The translations under genes and the position numbers were made by a program. This document shows positions 1 to 5,522 of a DNA stretch of 7,089 nucleotides, piece after piece (positions within the stretch are counted from its first letter, which is position 1; every line of letters begins with the position of its first letter). Source of the DNA: an uncultured Lachnospiraceae bacterium (lineage in GTDB: Bacteria > Bacillota > Clostridia > Lachnospirales > Lachnospiraceae); assembly GCA_947631075.1 (NCBI GenBank), contig CANRJU010000132.1:1-7089 (forward strand). The letters run 5' to 3'. The notes below the pieces were generated by a model. It was not told the origin of the DNA. It searched no databases and worked only from the letters and a program-made list of their open reading frames with translations.

Positions 1-23
1 AAAAGCCGCTTCGCGCGGCTTTT
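1..23. repeat. Perfect 9-bp inverted repeat at the window edge
   Basis: Bases 1-9 (AAAAGCCGC) are exactly complementary to 15-23 (GCGGCTTTT), with a five-base TTCGC loop. The A-tract, GC core and T-tract have the shape of a bidirectional intrinsic terminator, yet the PPK2 reading frame is open through it. It could be a coding coincidence, a terminator brought next to a truncated gene, or an edge artefact of assembly. Confidence 0.5.
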
Positions 24-663
24 GCGTTCAAACCTATATCCCGCTATTTATCTGTTGTACTTAAAGCGCGTGCCAGTCATACTTGCCTTCGAGGGCTGGG
101 ATGCGGGCGGCAAGGGCGGAGCCATCAAGCGGATTACCCAGTGCATGGATCCGCGCGGCTATGAGGTGGTGCCCATCGCCTCCCCCAACGACACGGAAAA
201 GAGCCATCACTACCTGTGGCGTTTCTGGGAAAAGTTTCCGAAAAACGGCCACATGGCGATTTTTGACCGCACCTGGTACGGCAGGGTATTAGTGGAGCGC
301 ATCGAGGGATTCGCGAAACCGGAGGAGTGGCAGCGGGCCTACAGCGAGATCAATAACATGGAGGCCCATTTGGCGAAATCCGGCGCCATCGTGCTGAAAT
401 TCTGGATGCACATTGACAAGGACGAGCAGGCGAGGCGGTTCGAGCAGCGGCAGGTCACCCCGGAAAAGCAGTGGAAAATTACCGACGAGGACTGGCGCAA
501 CCGCGAGAAGTGGGATCAGTACGAGAAGGCGGTGGATGAGATGATTGTCCGCACGTCCACCCAGGCGGCGCCGTGGCACATCATCGAGGCCAACTCCAAG
601 CTCTATGCCCGGATCAAGGTGTTGGAGATTGTGGTGAAGGCCCTGGAGGAGAGGCTGGACTGA
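1..663 (+). CDS. pap: Polyphosphate:AMP phosphotransferase / PPK2-family kinase domain (5' partial)
   Basis: PPK2-family enzymes move phosphate between polyphosphate and nucleotides in the cytoplasm; this subtype most resembles the C-terminal domain of polyphosphate:AMP phosphotransferase (Pap), which makes ADP from AMP. Counting from the TTG at 22, the Walker A loop GWDAGGKGG lies at residues 25-33, the DPRGYEVVPI strand follows, then HHYLWRFW, the Walker B-like FDRTWYGRVLVERIEG, and the lid region with KQWKITDEDWRNREKW and RTSTQAAPW. The last third ends in the usual IEANSKLYARIKVLE helix. The frame is open through base 1 and no start with a Shine-Dalgarno site is visible; the TTG at 22 lies inside a hairpin and is a poor start. 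Full Pap proteins are about 500 residues with two such domains, so I infer that the N-terminal part lies outside the window. A single-domain PPK2 is the alternative. Family certain, exact substrate not. Confidence 0.85.
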   Translation, partial: KSRFARLLRSNLYPAIYLLYLKRVPVILAFEGWDAGGKGGAIKRITQCMDPRGYEVVPIASPNDTEKSHHYLWRFWEKFPKNGHMAIFDRTWYGRVLVERIEGFAKPEEWQRAYSEINNMEAHLAKSGAIVLKFWMHIDKDEQARRFEQRQVTPEKQWKITDEDWRNREKWDQYEKAVDEMIVRTSTQAAPWHIIEANSKLYARIKVLEIVVKALEERLD

Positions 664-676
664 AAAGACTGAAAGG

Positions 677-712
677 AGAGCGGGAGCGCGGCGTGGGCTG
701 TGCTCCTGCTTT
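677..712 (+). terminator. Possible intrinsic terminator after the PPK2 gene
   Basis: Bases 677-687 pair with 702-712 in an 11-bp stem containing two G-T wobbles, around a 14-base GC-rich loop. The core arms are AGCGGGAGC and GCTCCTGCT. The T-tract is short (CTTTAA), so termination would be weak. It sits 14 bases after the PPK2 stop and before the DUF1848 gene. Confidence 0.4.
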
Positions 713-735
713 AACGATGTAAAGTAAACATCAAA

Positions 736-739
736 AGGA
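736..739 (+). promoter_or_regulatory. Ribosome binding site of the DUF1848 gene
   Basis: AGGA, preceded by AAA, ends 9 bases before the TTG at 749. It supports this TTG as the start; the GTG at 741 is out of frame and runs straight into a stop. Confidence 0.6.
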
Positions 740-748
740 TGTGGCGAA

Positions 749-1693
749 TTGATTATACAGACGGGAATGAGAACGGATATTCCGGCATTTTATTCAAAAT
801 GGTTTTTGAACCGATTGCGGGAGGGGTTTGTCTTAGTGAGAAATCCCTATAACCCCTGTCAGGTGACGAAATATAGTCTATCACCGGACGTTGTAGATCT
901 GATAGCATTCTGCACCAAGAACCCCTCGCCCATGCTGCCCTTCATGGACAGGCTGGAGCCCTACGGGCAGTACTGGTTTGTGACGATTACGCCTTATGGG
1001 AAGGAGATTGAGCCGAATGTCCCAGACAAGGAGCTTGTGATTGAGAGCTTTCAGAAGCTGTCGGATCTTGTGGGGACGGACTGCGTGGGGTGGAGGTACG
1101 ATCCGATTTTTGTGGACGCCGGACATTCCACGAAATGGCATATTTCTGAATTTGAAAAAATGGCGGGCGCGCTGCGCGGCTATACAAGGACCTGCGTGAT
1201 CAGCTTTATCGACATTTACAAAAAAGTAAAGCGGAATTTCCCGGAGGCAAAAGCGGTGAGCATGGAGGAGAGGACCATGCTCGGAAAGGCGTTTATCGAG
1301 ATTGCGGACCGGAATGAAATGGTGATCAAGCCGTGCGCAGAGGGAAACGATTTAGAAAAATACGGGGCGGCTTGCTCCGGCTGCATGACGGCCGCTGTTT
1401 TCGAGAAGGCCCTTCATCACAGGCTGCATGTCCCCGCGAGGAAGAAAAATCAGAGAAACGGGGAGTGTGCCTGTATTCTCGGCGCGGATATCGGCGCGTA
1501 TGATACCTGCGGCCATCTGTGCAGGTATTGCTACGCAAATGCAGATGCAAAGCTAGTGAGGGAGAATATGAAAAAGCACGATCCCGATTCTCCTTTTTTG
1601 ACAGGGGGAAGCATGCCGGGGGATATCGTCCACGAGGCCTCGCAGAAAAGCTGGGTGGACCGGCAGATGCAGTTAGAGCTTTTTCCAAACTGA
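749..1693 (+). CDS. DUF1848 family protein with C-terminal radical-SAM-like cysteine motif
   Basis: This 314-residue protein is recognisable as DUF1848, a widespread family with no established function. The N-terminus MIIQTGMRTDIPAFYSKWF and the following LREGFVLVRNPYNP segment are hallmarks of the family and fit the TTG start. Further matches are FWFVTITPYG-like YWFVTITPYG near 75-84, GWRYDPIF at 114-121 and FIDIYKKV at 153-160. Eight cysteines cluster in the C-terminal third: 196, 209, 212, 240, 242, 254, 258 and 261. The last three form C-X3-C-X2-C inside DTCGHLCRYCYAN, the pattern radical SAM enzymes use to bind a 4Fe-4S cluster, but here at the C-terminus rather than the N-terminus. The protein ends in QLELFPN, resembling a sliding-clamp-binding peptide. 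No signal peptide or membrane segment is seen, so it is probably a cytoplasmic iron-sulfur protein. It seems to be a single-gene unit, closed by the terminator at 1711-1744. Confidence 0.9.
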   Translation: MIIQTGMRTDIPAFYSKWFLNRLREGFVLVRNPYNPCQVTKYSLSPDVVDLIAFCTKNPSPMLPFMDRLEPYGQYWFVTITPYGKEIEPNVPDKELVIESFQKLSDLVGTDCVGWRYDPIFVDAGHSTKWHISEFEKMAGALRGYTRTCVISFIDIYKKVKRNFPEAKAVSMEERTMLGKAFIEIADRNEMVIKPCAEGNDLEKYGAACSGCMTAAVFEKALHHRLHVPARKKNQRNGECACILGADIGAYDTCGHLCRYCYANADAKLVRENMKKHDPDSPFLTGGSMPGDIVHEASQKSWVDRQMQLELFPN

Positions 1694-1702
1694 ATATTTC
1701 AT

Positions 1703-1744
1703 AAAAAATGAGAAAGAGAGGCAAGCGAACCTGCCTCTCTTTCT
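1703..1744. terminator. Bidirectional intrinsic terminator between DUF1848 and tRNA-Leu
   Basis: Bases 1711-1723 are perfectly complementary to 1732-1744 (13 bp, core GAGAGGCA/TGCCTCTC), with an eight-base loop. Read leftward, the stem is followed by a run of six T residues (complement of 1703-1708), which makes it a good terminator for the tRNA transcript. Read rightward, the tail is pyrimidine-rich (CTCTTTCTAT) and can end the DUF1848 message. Confidence 0.85.
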
Positions 1745-1782
1745 ATACAAGGGAGTTGTAACTATTGGGAAAAATTACAACC

Positions 1783-1866
1783 TGCGGATGGCGGGACTTG
1801 AACCCGCACGATGTTGCCACCGCAAGATTTTGAGTCTTGTGCGTCTGCCAATTCCGCCACATCCGC
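1783..1866 (-). tRNA. tRNA-Leu (anticodon CAA)
   Basis: On the minus strand the 84-base gene starts with GCGGATG, which pairs exactly with CATCCGC at the 3' end, followed by discriminator A. The anticodon stem CAAGA/TCTTG encloses the loop CTCAAAA, giving anticodon CAA, which reads TTG leucine codons. The D arm (TGGCGGAATTGGCAGACGCA), a long class II variable arm around GGTGGCAACATC and the T arm with GGTTCAAGTCC are all present. The 3' CCA is not encoded: the bases after the discriminator are GGT, so CCA must be added after transcription. A strong promoter lies immediately upstream and a terminator downstream, so it is a stand-alone transcription unit. Confidence 0.97.
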
Positions 1867-1881
1867 GCTAGAACGTGATTT

Positions 1882-1910
1882 ATCATACCATTTTTTCGGA
1901 CGGGTGTCAA
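1882..1910 (-). promoter_or_regulatory. Sigma-A promoter of tRNA-Leu
   Basis: On the minus strand a perfect -35 box TTGACA (1910-1905) and a -10 box TATGAT (1887-1882, five of six consensus bases) are 17 bases apart. Transcription should begin near 1875, about 9 bases before the mature tRNA 5' end. This is the strongest promoter in the window, as expected for a tRNA gene. Confidence 0.92.
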
Positions 1911-1918
1911 CAATTTTC

Positions 1919-1947
1919 TTGAAAAAAAGGAGAAAAACCTGTATGCT
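1919..1947 (+). promoter_or_regulatory. Sigma-A promoter of polA
   Basis: TTGAAA (1919-1924) and TATGCT (1942-1947) are separated by exactly 17 bases, an A-rich spacer. The predicted transcript start is near 1954. The -35 box lies only 8 bases from the -35 box of the oppositely directed tRNA-Leu promoter. Confidence 0.72.
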
Positions 1948-1958
1948 ATAGATATGGC

Positions 1959-1984
1959 GCGGGGACAGAGAAAAGGCTCCCCGC
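1959..1984 (+). other. GC-rich hairpin at the predicted 5' end of the polA mRNA
   Basis: GCGGGGA (1959-1965) pairs perfectly with TCCCCGC (1978-1984) around a 12-base purine-rich loop. With transcription starting near 1954, the hairpin would form almost at the 5' end of the message, where such structures often protect mRNA from decay. No T-tract follows, so it is not a terminator. Confidence 0.55.
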
Positions 1985-2003
1985 ATCAGTTATGGAGACG
2001 ATC

Positions 2004-2010
2004 GGGGAGG
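2004..2010 (+). promoter_or_regulatory. Ribosome binding site of polA (decides the TTG start)
   Basis: GGGGAGG ends 8 bases before the TTG at 2019. The in-frame ATG at 1992 has only an AGG about 15 bases upstream, so the TTG is preferred. Confidence 0.75.
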
Positions 2011-2018
2011 TAACCGCA

Positions 2019-4718
2019 TTGGAAAAGAAACTGGTATTGATTGACGGGAACAGCATTATAAACCGGGCCTTTTACGGGGTGCCGGAACTGACGAGCCGGG
2101 AGGGGCTTCACACCAACGCCATTTACGGGTTTCTGAACATTATGTTCAAGGTGATGGAGGAGGAGGCGCCGAGCCACATGTTGATCGCTTTTGACGAGAA
2201 GCCCCCCACGTTCCGGCACAAGATGTACGCGGAGTACAAGGGGACGAGAAAGCCCATGCCGGAGGAGCTGCAGGAGCAGGTGCCGGTGCTCAAAGAGGTG
2301 CTCTTAGCGATGAATATCCGCATTTACTCCAAGGGAGGCATTGAGGCGGACGACATTCTCGGCACGATGGCGAGGCAGGGAGAAAAAGAGGGGTATTCCG
2401 TGTGCGTGGTGTCCGGCGACAGGGACCTCCTGCAGCTGGCCACGGATACGATCAAGATCCGTATTCCCAAGACGAAGGCGGGCCGGACGGTGGTGGAGGA
2501 CTACTACACGGCGCAGGTATTGGAAAAGTACGGGGTGACGCCCCTGCAGATTATAGATTTAAAGGGACTGATGGGAGATTCCTCGGACAATATTCCCGGC
2601 GTGCCGGGGGTGGGTGAAAAGACGGCGGTGAAGCTTTTGGCTCAGTACGGCACCGTGGAGAACACGATTGCCCATGTGGACGAAATCATGCCAAAGAGAG
2701 CCAGAGAGGCCGTGAAAAATAATACGGAGCTGGCGAAGCTCAGCAAGGAGCTCGCGACGATCAAGACGGACTGCAAGCTGGGAATCGTCACGGAGGAGTG
2801 CGAGCTGAAGGACACCTTTAACGCGAAGGCGTTCCAGCTGATTCAGTCGCTGGACATCAAGTCCCTGTTAAAGCGCTTCGACGGGGAGACGGGCTCCGAC
2901 CGGGGCGTGGAGAAAAATTTCCGCGTGATCGACGCGAGGGAGGAGTGGACGTCGTTTCTGAAAGGCCTGGAGGACAGAGATGTGCTGGGCGCGCGGGCGA
3001 TTTTCCGGGAAAAAGAGGATGTGACACAGGACGCGGGCGGCCAGATGACATTATTTATGTCGGAGTCCGGAGGGCGGCTTTTGGGGCTGGCGGTGTCCGG
3101 CGGAAAGGACGCCACCTGTTTTGCCCGTGTGGGGGAGAATTTGTCGGAAAATGACGTTCTGGGAGCGTTTGGACCGCTCATGAAAAAGAGCCGCCTGGCG
3201 GCCAACGACTTAAAGGCGCAGCTGTCCTTTTTTCCGGAGGCGACGCCGGAGCGGTGCTTTGACACGAATATTGCCGCGTATCTGCTGAACCCCGTCCAGA
3301 AGGGCTTTGCGGAGGAGGACATCGCGGACGCCTACGCGGGGATCGCCATGTATCCGTACGCGCAGATGTTCGGGAAAATGTCTTTTGAGGCGGCTTTTGC
3401 GGAAAAAGAGGAGGAGCTGATCCGTTACGCCTGCTACTGCGCGCTGGTCAACGCCCTGGCGGCGGGACCGCTGGAGGAGGAACTGAAAAAGACGAAGTCG
3501 CTGTCTCTGTTCCGGGAGATTGAGATGCCCCTTTTATTTACACTGTATGACATGGAAAAATGGGGGATTCTGGTGGAGCGGGACGCCCTGCGCGAGTACG
3601 GCGTGAAACTGGGAGAGCGGATTGCGGAACTGGAGCAGGATATTTACGAGAGGGCGGGCGAGACGTTCAACATCAACTCTCCGAAGCAGCTCGGCGTTAT
3701 TTTATTTGAAAAAATGCGGATGCCCTACGGAAAAAAGACCAAGACCGGGTATTCTACGTCGGCGGAGGTGCTGGAAAAGCTCCGCTTTGAGGACCCGATC
3801 GTGGAGATGATTTTGGAGTACCGGCAGCTTGCCAAGCTAAAATCCACCTATGCGGACGGGCTGGACAATTACATTGACGAGAAGGACGGCAGAATCCACA
3901 CCACCTTTAACCAGACGATTACGGCGACGGGGCGGCTCAGCAGCACGGAGCCCAACCTCCAGAACATTCCCATCCGTATGGAACTGGGGCGGCAGATTCG
4001 GAAAGTGTTCGTGCCGGAGAAGGATTATGTATTTCTGGACGCGGACTACTCCCAGATCGAGCTGCGGGTGCTCGCGCACATGTCGGGGGACGAGAGGCTG
4101 ATCGAGGCGTACAAGGAAAACGCGGACATTCACCGGACCACGGCGGCTCTGGTGTTCCACACCCCCTACGAGGACGTCACCGATTTACAGCGGCGCAACG
4201 CCAAGGCGGTCAATTTCGGCATTGTGTACGGCATCAGCGGGTTCGGCCTGTCGAGGGATCTGAATATTACCAAAAAAGAGGCGGAAAAATATATCAAGGA
4301 CTATTTCGCCACCTATCCGGGCGTGAAATATTATATGGACAGCCTGGTGGATATGGGAAAGAGCAAGGGATATGTGACGTCCCTGTACGGCAGGAGAAGG
4401 CCGATTCCGGAGTTGAAATCCGGGAATTTCATGCAGCGGCAGTTCGGGGAGCGCATCGCGATGAACTCGCCGATTCAGGGGACGGCGGCGGACATCATCA
4501 AAGTCGCCATGATCCGGGTGAATGAAAAGCTGAAGGACGGGAACTTTAAGTCCCGGCTGATTTTGCAGATTCACGATGAGCTGCTGGTTGAGACGTATAA
4601 GGATGAAATATCACAGGTGCAGGAGATTCTCAATGAGGAAATGGTCCGGGCCTGCGAGCTGGCGGTGCCGCTGATCGCGGACGTGAAGCAGGGAAATACA
4701 TGGTATGAGGCAAAATAG
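2019..4718 (+). CDS. polA: DNA polymerase I
   Basis: DNA polymerase I fills gaps and removes RNA primers at Okazaki fragments and acts in excision repair. From the TTG start the product is 899 residues and begins MEKKLVLIDGNS, as family members do; the ATG at 1992 would add nine residues. The N-terminal 5'-3' nuclease (about 1-290) has its acidic residues in LIDGNS (D9), AFDEKPP (D59), EADD (E109, D111, D112), SGDRD (D134, D136) and GDSSDN (D187, D190), then the helix-hairpin-helix GVPGVGEKTA. The middle proofreading-type domain (about 295-520) lacks the DxE and other metal-binding carboxylates, so 3'-5' exonuclease activity is probably absent, as in Taq and Bst enzymes. The polymerase domain has motif A DYSQIELR (D676), motif B R725-K729-F733-Y737, and motif C IHDE (D853, E854). 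A QMTLF at 342-346 may bind the sliding clamp. It ends at a terminator hairpin that begins inside its stop codon. Confidence 0.98.
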   Translation: MEKKLVLIDGNSIINRAFYGVPELTSREGLHTNAIYGFLNIMFKVMEEEAPSHMLIAFDEKPPTFRHKMYAEYKGTRKPMPEELQEQVPVLKEVLLAMNIRIYSKGGIEADDILGTMARQGEKEGYSVCVVSGDRDLLQLATDTIKIRIPKTKAGRTVVEDYYTAQVLEKYGVTPLQIIDLKGLMGDSSDNIPGVPGVGEKTAVKLLAQYGTVENTIAHVDEIMPKRAREAVKNNTELAKLSKELATIKTDCKLGIVTEECELKDTFNAKAFQLIQSLDIKSLLKRFDGETGSDRGVEKNFRVIDAREEWTSFLKGLEDRDVLGARAIFREKEDVTQDAGGQMTLFMSESGGRLLGLAVSGGKDATCFARVGENLSENDVLGAFGPLMKKSRLAANDLKAQLSFFPEATPERCFDTNIAAYLLNPVQKGFAEEDIADAYAGIAMYPYAQMFGKMSFEAAFAEKEEELIRYACYCALVNALAAGPLEEELKKTKSLSLFREIEMPLLFTLYDMEKWGILVERDALREYGVKLGERIAELEQDIYERAGETFNINSPKQLGVILFEKMRMPYGKKTKTGYSTSAEVLEKLRFEDPIVEMILEYRQLAKLKSTYADGLDNYIDEKDGRIHTTFNQTITATGRLSSTEPNLQNIPIRMELGRQIRKVFVPEKDYVFLDADYSQIELRVLAHMSGDERLIEAYKENADIHRTTAALVFHTPYEDVTDLQRRNAKAVNFGIVYGISGFGLSRDLNITKKEAEKYIKDYFATYPGVKYYMDSLVDMGKSKGYVTSLYGRRRPIPELKSGNFMQRQFGERIAMNSPIQGTAADIIKVAMIRVNEKLKDGNFKSRLILQIHDELLVETYKDEISQVQEILNEEMVRACELAVPLIADVKQGNTWYEAK

Positions 4719-4753
4719 TGTAAAAAATAAGCTCGATAGCTTATTTTTTACAC
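4718..4753. terminator. Perfect 16-bp hairpin/terminator after polA
   Basis: Bases 4718-4733 are exactly complementary to 4738-4753 with a CGAT loop. The core ATAAGCT/AGCTTAT is flanked by A6 on one side and T6 on the other, so it can act as an intrinsic terminator in either direction. The left arm starts at the last base of the polA stop codon. The stem is AT-rich, so termination is likely incomplete, which matters because coaE has no obvious promoter of its own. Confidence 0.75.
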
Positions 4754-4754
4754 G

Positions 4755-4809
4755 GCAATTTGTTTCTGAGCGAAAACAAATTGCAAAGCGAACATAGTTC
4801 GCTCAGAAA
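4755..4809 (+). repeat. Three overlapping inverted repeats in the coaE leader
   Basis: Three perfect dyads share sequence. Dyad A pairs 4755-4765 (GCAATTTGTTT) with 4774-4784. Dyad B pairs 4763-4774 (TTTCTGAGCGAA) with 4798-4809. Dyad C pairs 4787-4793 (AGCGAAC) with 4797-4803. A and C can form together, but B excludes both because it uses parts of their arms. Such mutually exclusive stems look like an RNA switch or attenuator, but could also be the remains of a small palindromic repeat element. The coaE ribosome binding site starts 2 bases after dyad B. Confidence 0.7.
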
Positions 4810-4810
4810 T

Positions 4811-4814
4811 GGAG
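4811..4814 (+). promoter_or_regulatory. Ribosome binding site of coaE (decides the start)
   Basis: GGAG lies 6 bases upstream of the ATG at 4821. The in-frame ATG at 4809 has no such site upstream and lies at the edge of dyad B, so 4821 is the likely start. Confidence 0.75.
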
Positions 4815-4820
4815 ATTAAA

Positions 4821-5429
4821 ATGAAAGTCATTGGAATTACCGGCGGGGTGGGGTGCGGGAAGTCTACAGCTGTAGATATCATGCGGGAAACATACGGCGC
4901 GCGCACGCTGATCGCGGACAATCTGGGCCACGAGGCCATGGAGCCGGGGACGGCGGCCTACGGGGAAATCCTCCGGGTGTTCGGGGACGAGGTGGTCCTT
5001 CCGGACGGCGGGATTGACCGGGGGCGCCTGGCAGAAATCATTTACGCCGACGACGCGAAGCGGGAGCAGCTCAACGGCATCATCCACCCCTTTGTGAAAG
5101 AGCGGATTCGGGAACGGATGCGGGAGTGGGAGGACGAGCCGCTGGTCGTGCTGGAGACGGCCATCCTCTTTGAGACGGGGTGCGAAACCCTCTGCGACGA
5201 GGTGTGGGGGGTTCTCGCGGACCGGGACGTGCGGATCGGGCGGCTGATCCGCACGCGGGGATATTCGGAGGAAAAGGCGGTTTCCATCATGGAAAAGCAG
5301 ATGGGGGACGAGGAATTTATCCGCCGGTGCCACCGGATTTTGTACAACAACGGCTCCGTGGAGGAGCTGGAGAATCAAATAAAAAAATATTTTCCCAAAA
5401 AATTGCGTTCCACAAATCATGCTCTGTAA
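4821..5429 (+). CDS. coaE: Dephospho-CoA kinase
   Basis: CoaE catalyses the last step of coenzyme A synthesis, the ATP-dependent 3'-phosphorylation of dephospho-CoA, in the cytoplasm. The 202-residue product has the usual length. The start MKVIGITGGVGCGKST carries the P-loop (GGVGCGKS, residues 8-15). Next come IADNLGHEAMEPG with the conserved Asp, the family signature IDRGRLAEIIYAD...LNGIIHPFV, the VLETAILFETG strand, the lid segment RLIRTRGYSEEKAVSIMEKQMGDEEF, and the C-terminal YNNGSVEELENQI, equivalent to the NNG box. All expected motifs are present. In Bacillus, mutM lies between polA and coaE; here the two are adjacent. No good promoter is seen in the gap, so expression is probably by read-through from polA, possibly modulated by the leader inverted repeats. 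Confidence 0.96.
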   Translation: MKVIGITGGVGCGKSTAVDIMRETYGARTLIADNLGHEAMEPGTAAYGEILRVFGDEVVLPDGGIDRGRLAEIIYADDAKREQLNGIIHPFVKERIRERMREWEDEPLVVLETAILFETGCETLCDEVWGVLADRDVRIGRLIRTRGYSEEKAVSIMEKQMGDEEFIRRCHRILYNNGSVEELENQIKKYFPKKLRSTNHAL

Positions 5430-5438
5430 ATTCATGCT

Positions 5439-5466
5439 TTGCATATAGAAAAAAATGTGGTAAAAT
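5439..5466 (+). promoter_or_regulatory. Probable promoter of the FtsA-like gene
   Basis: TTGCAT (5439-5444) and TAAAAT (5461-5466) are 16 bases apart, and the -10 box is preceded by TGG, giving an extended -10 (TG-N-TAAAAT). A second, weaker set (TTGATA at 5472, AT-rich -10-like bases near 5493-5503) lies downstream with poor spacing. The predicted leader is about 50 bases, AT-rich and without clear structure. Confidence 0.6.
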
Positions 5467-5511
5467 AAGAATTGATAGATTTTTTATGTTTATAAAATAT
5501 AGTTAAGATAT

Positions 5512-5517
5512 AGGCGG
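5512..5517 (+). promoter_or_regulatory. Ribosome binding site of the FtsA-like gene
   Basis: AGGCGG, one mismatch from AGGAGG, ends 5 bases before the ATG at 5523 and fixes that start. Confidence 0.65.
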
Positions 5518-5522
5518 TAATT

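Noticed and set aside
1755..1781. 7-bp inverted repeat GTTGTAA/TTACAAC downstream of tRNA-Leu
   Set aside because: No T-tract follows it in either direction and the strong terminator lies just beyond; probably at most a processing structure or chance.
1762..1986. Minus-strand ORF of 74 codons containing DVAELADAQDSKSCGG
   Set aside because: This is the well-known spurious translation of a tRNA-Leu gene and its promoter region, not a protein.
1992..2018. ATG at 1992 as the polA start
   Set aside because: It lacks a well-placed ribosome binding site; the TTG at 2019 has GGGGAGG 8 bases upstream and gives the family-typical N-terminus.
2843..3322. Long minus-strand ORF (159 codons) inside polA
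   Set aside because: It lies opposite a conserved polA domain, shows low-complexity Ser/Arg/Pro composition and has no recognisable motif; a by-product of GC-rich coding.
4809..4820. ATG at 4809 as the coaE start
   Set aside because: No ribosome binding site upstream; GGAG lies between it and the ATG at 4821, whose product begins like other CoaE proteins.
4803..5444. Minus-strand ORF of 213 codons opposite coaE
   Set aside because: It mirrors coaE almost exactly, has a His/Pro-rich composition without motifs and no ribosome binding site; coaE itself has all family motifs.
5472..5503. Second promoter-like set (TTGATA, TATAGT/TAAAAT) upstream of the FtsA-like gene
   Set aside because: Spacing is 15 or 20 bases and the region is AT-rich enough to give such matches by chance; the upstream extended -10 promoter is better.
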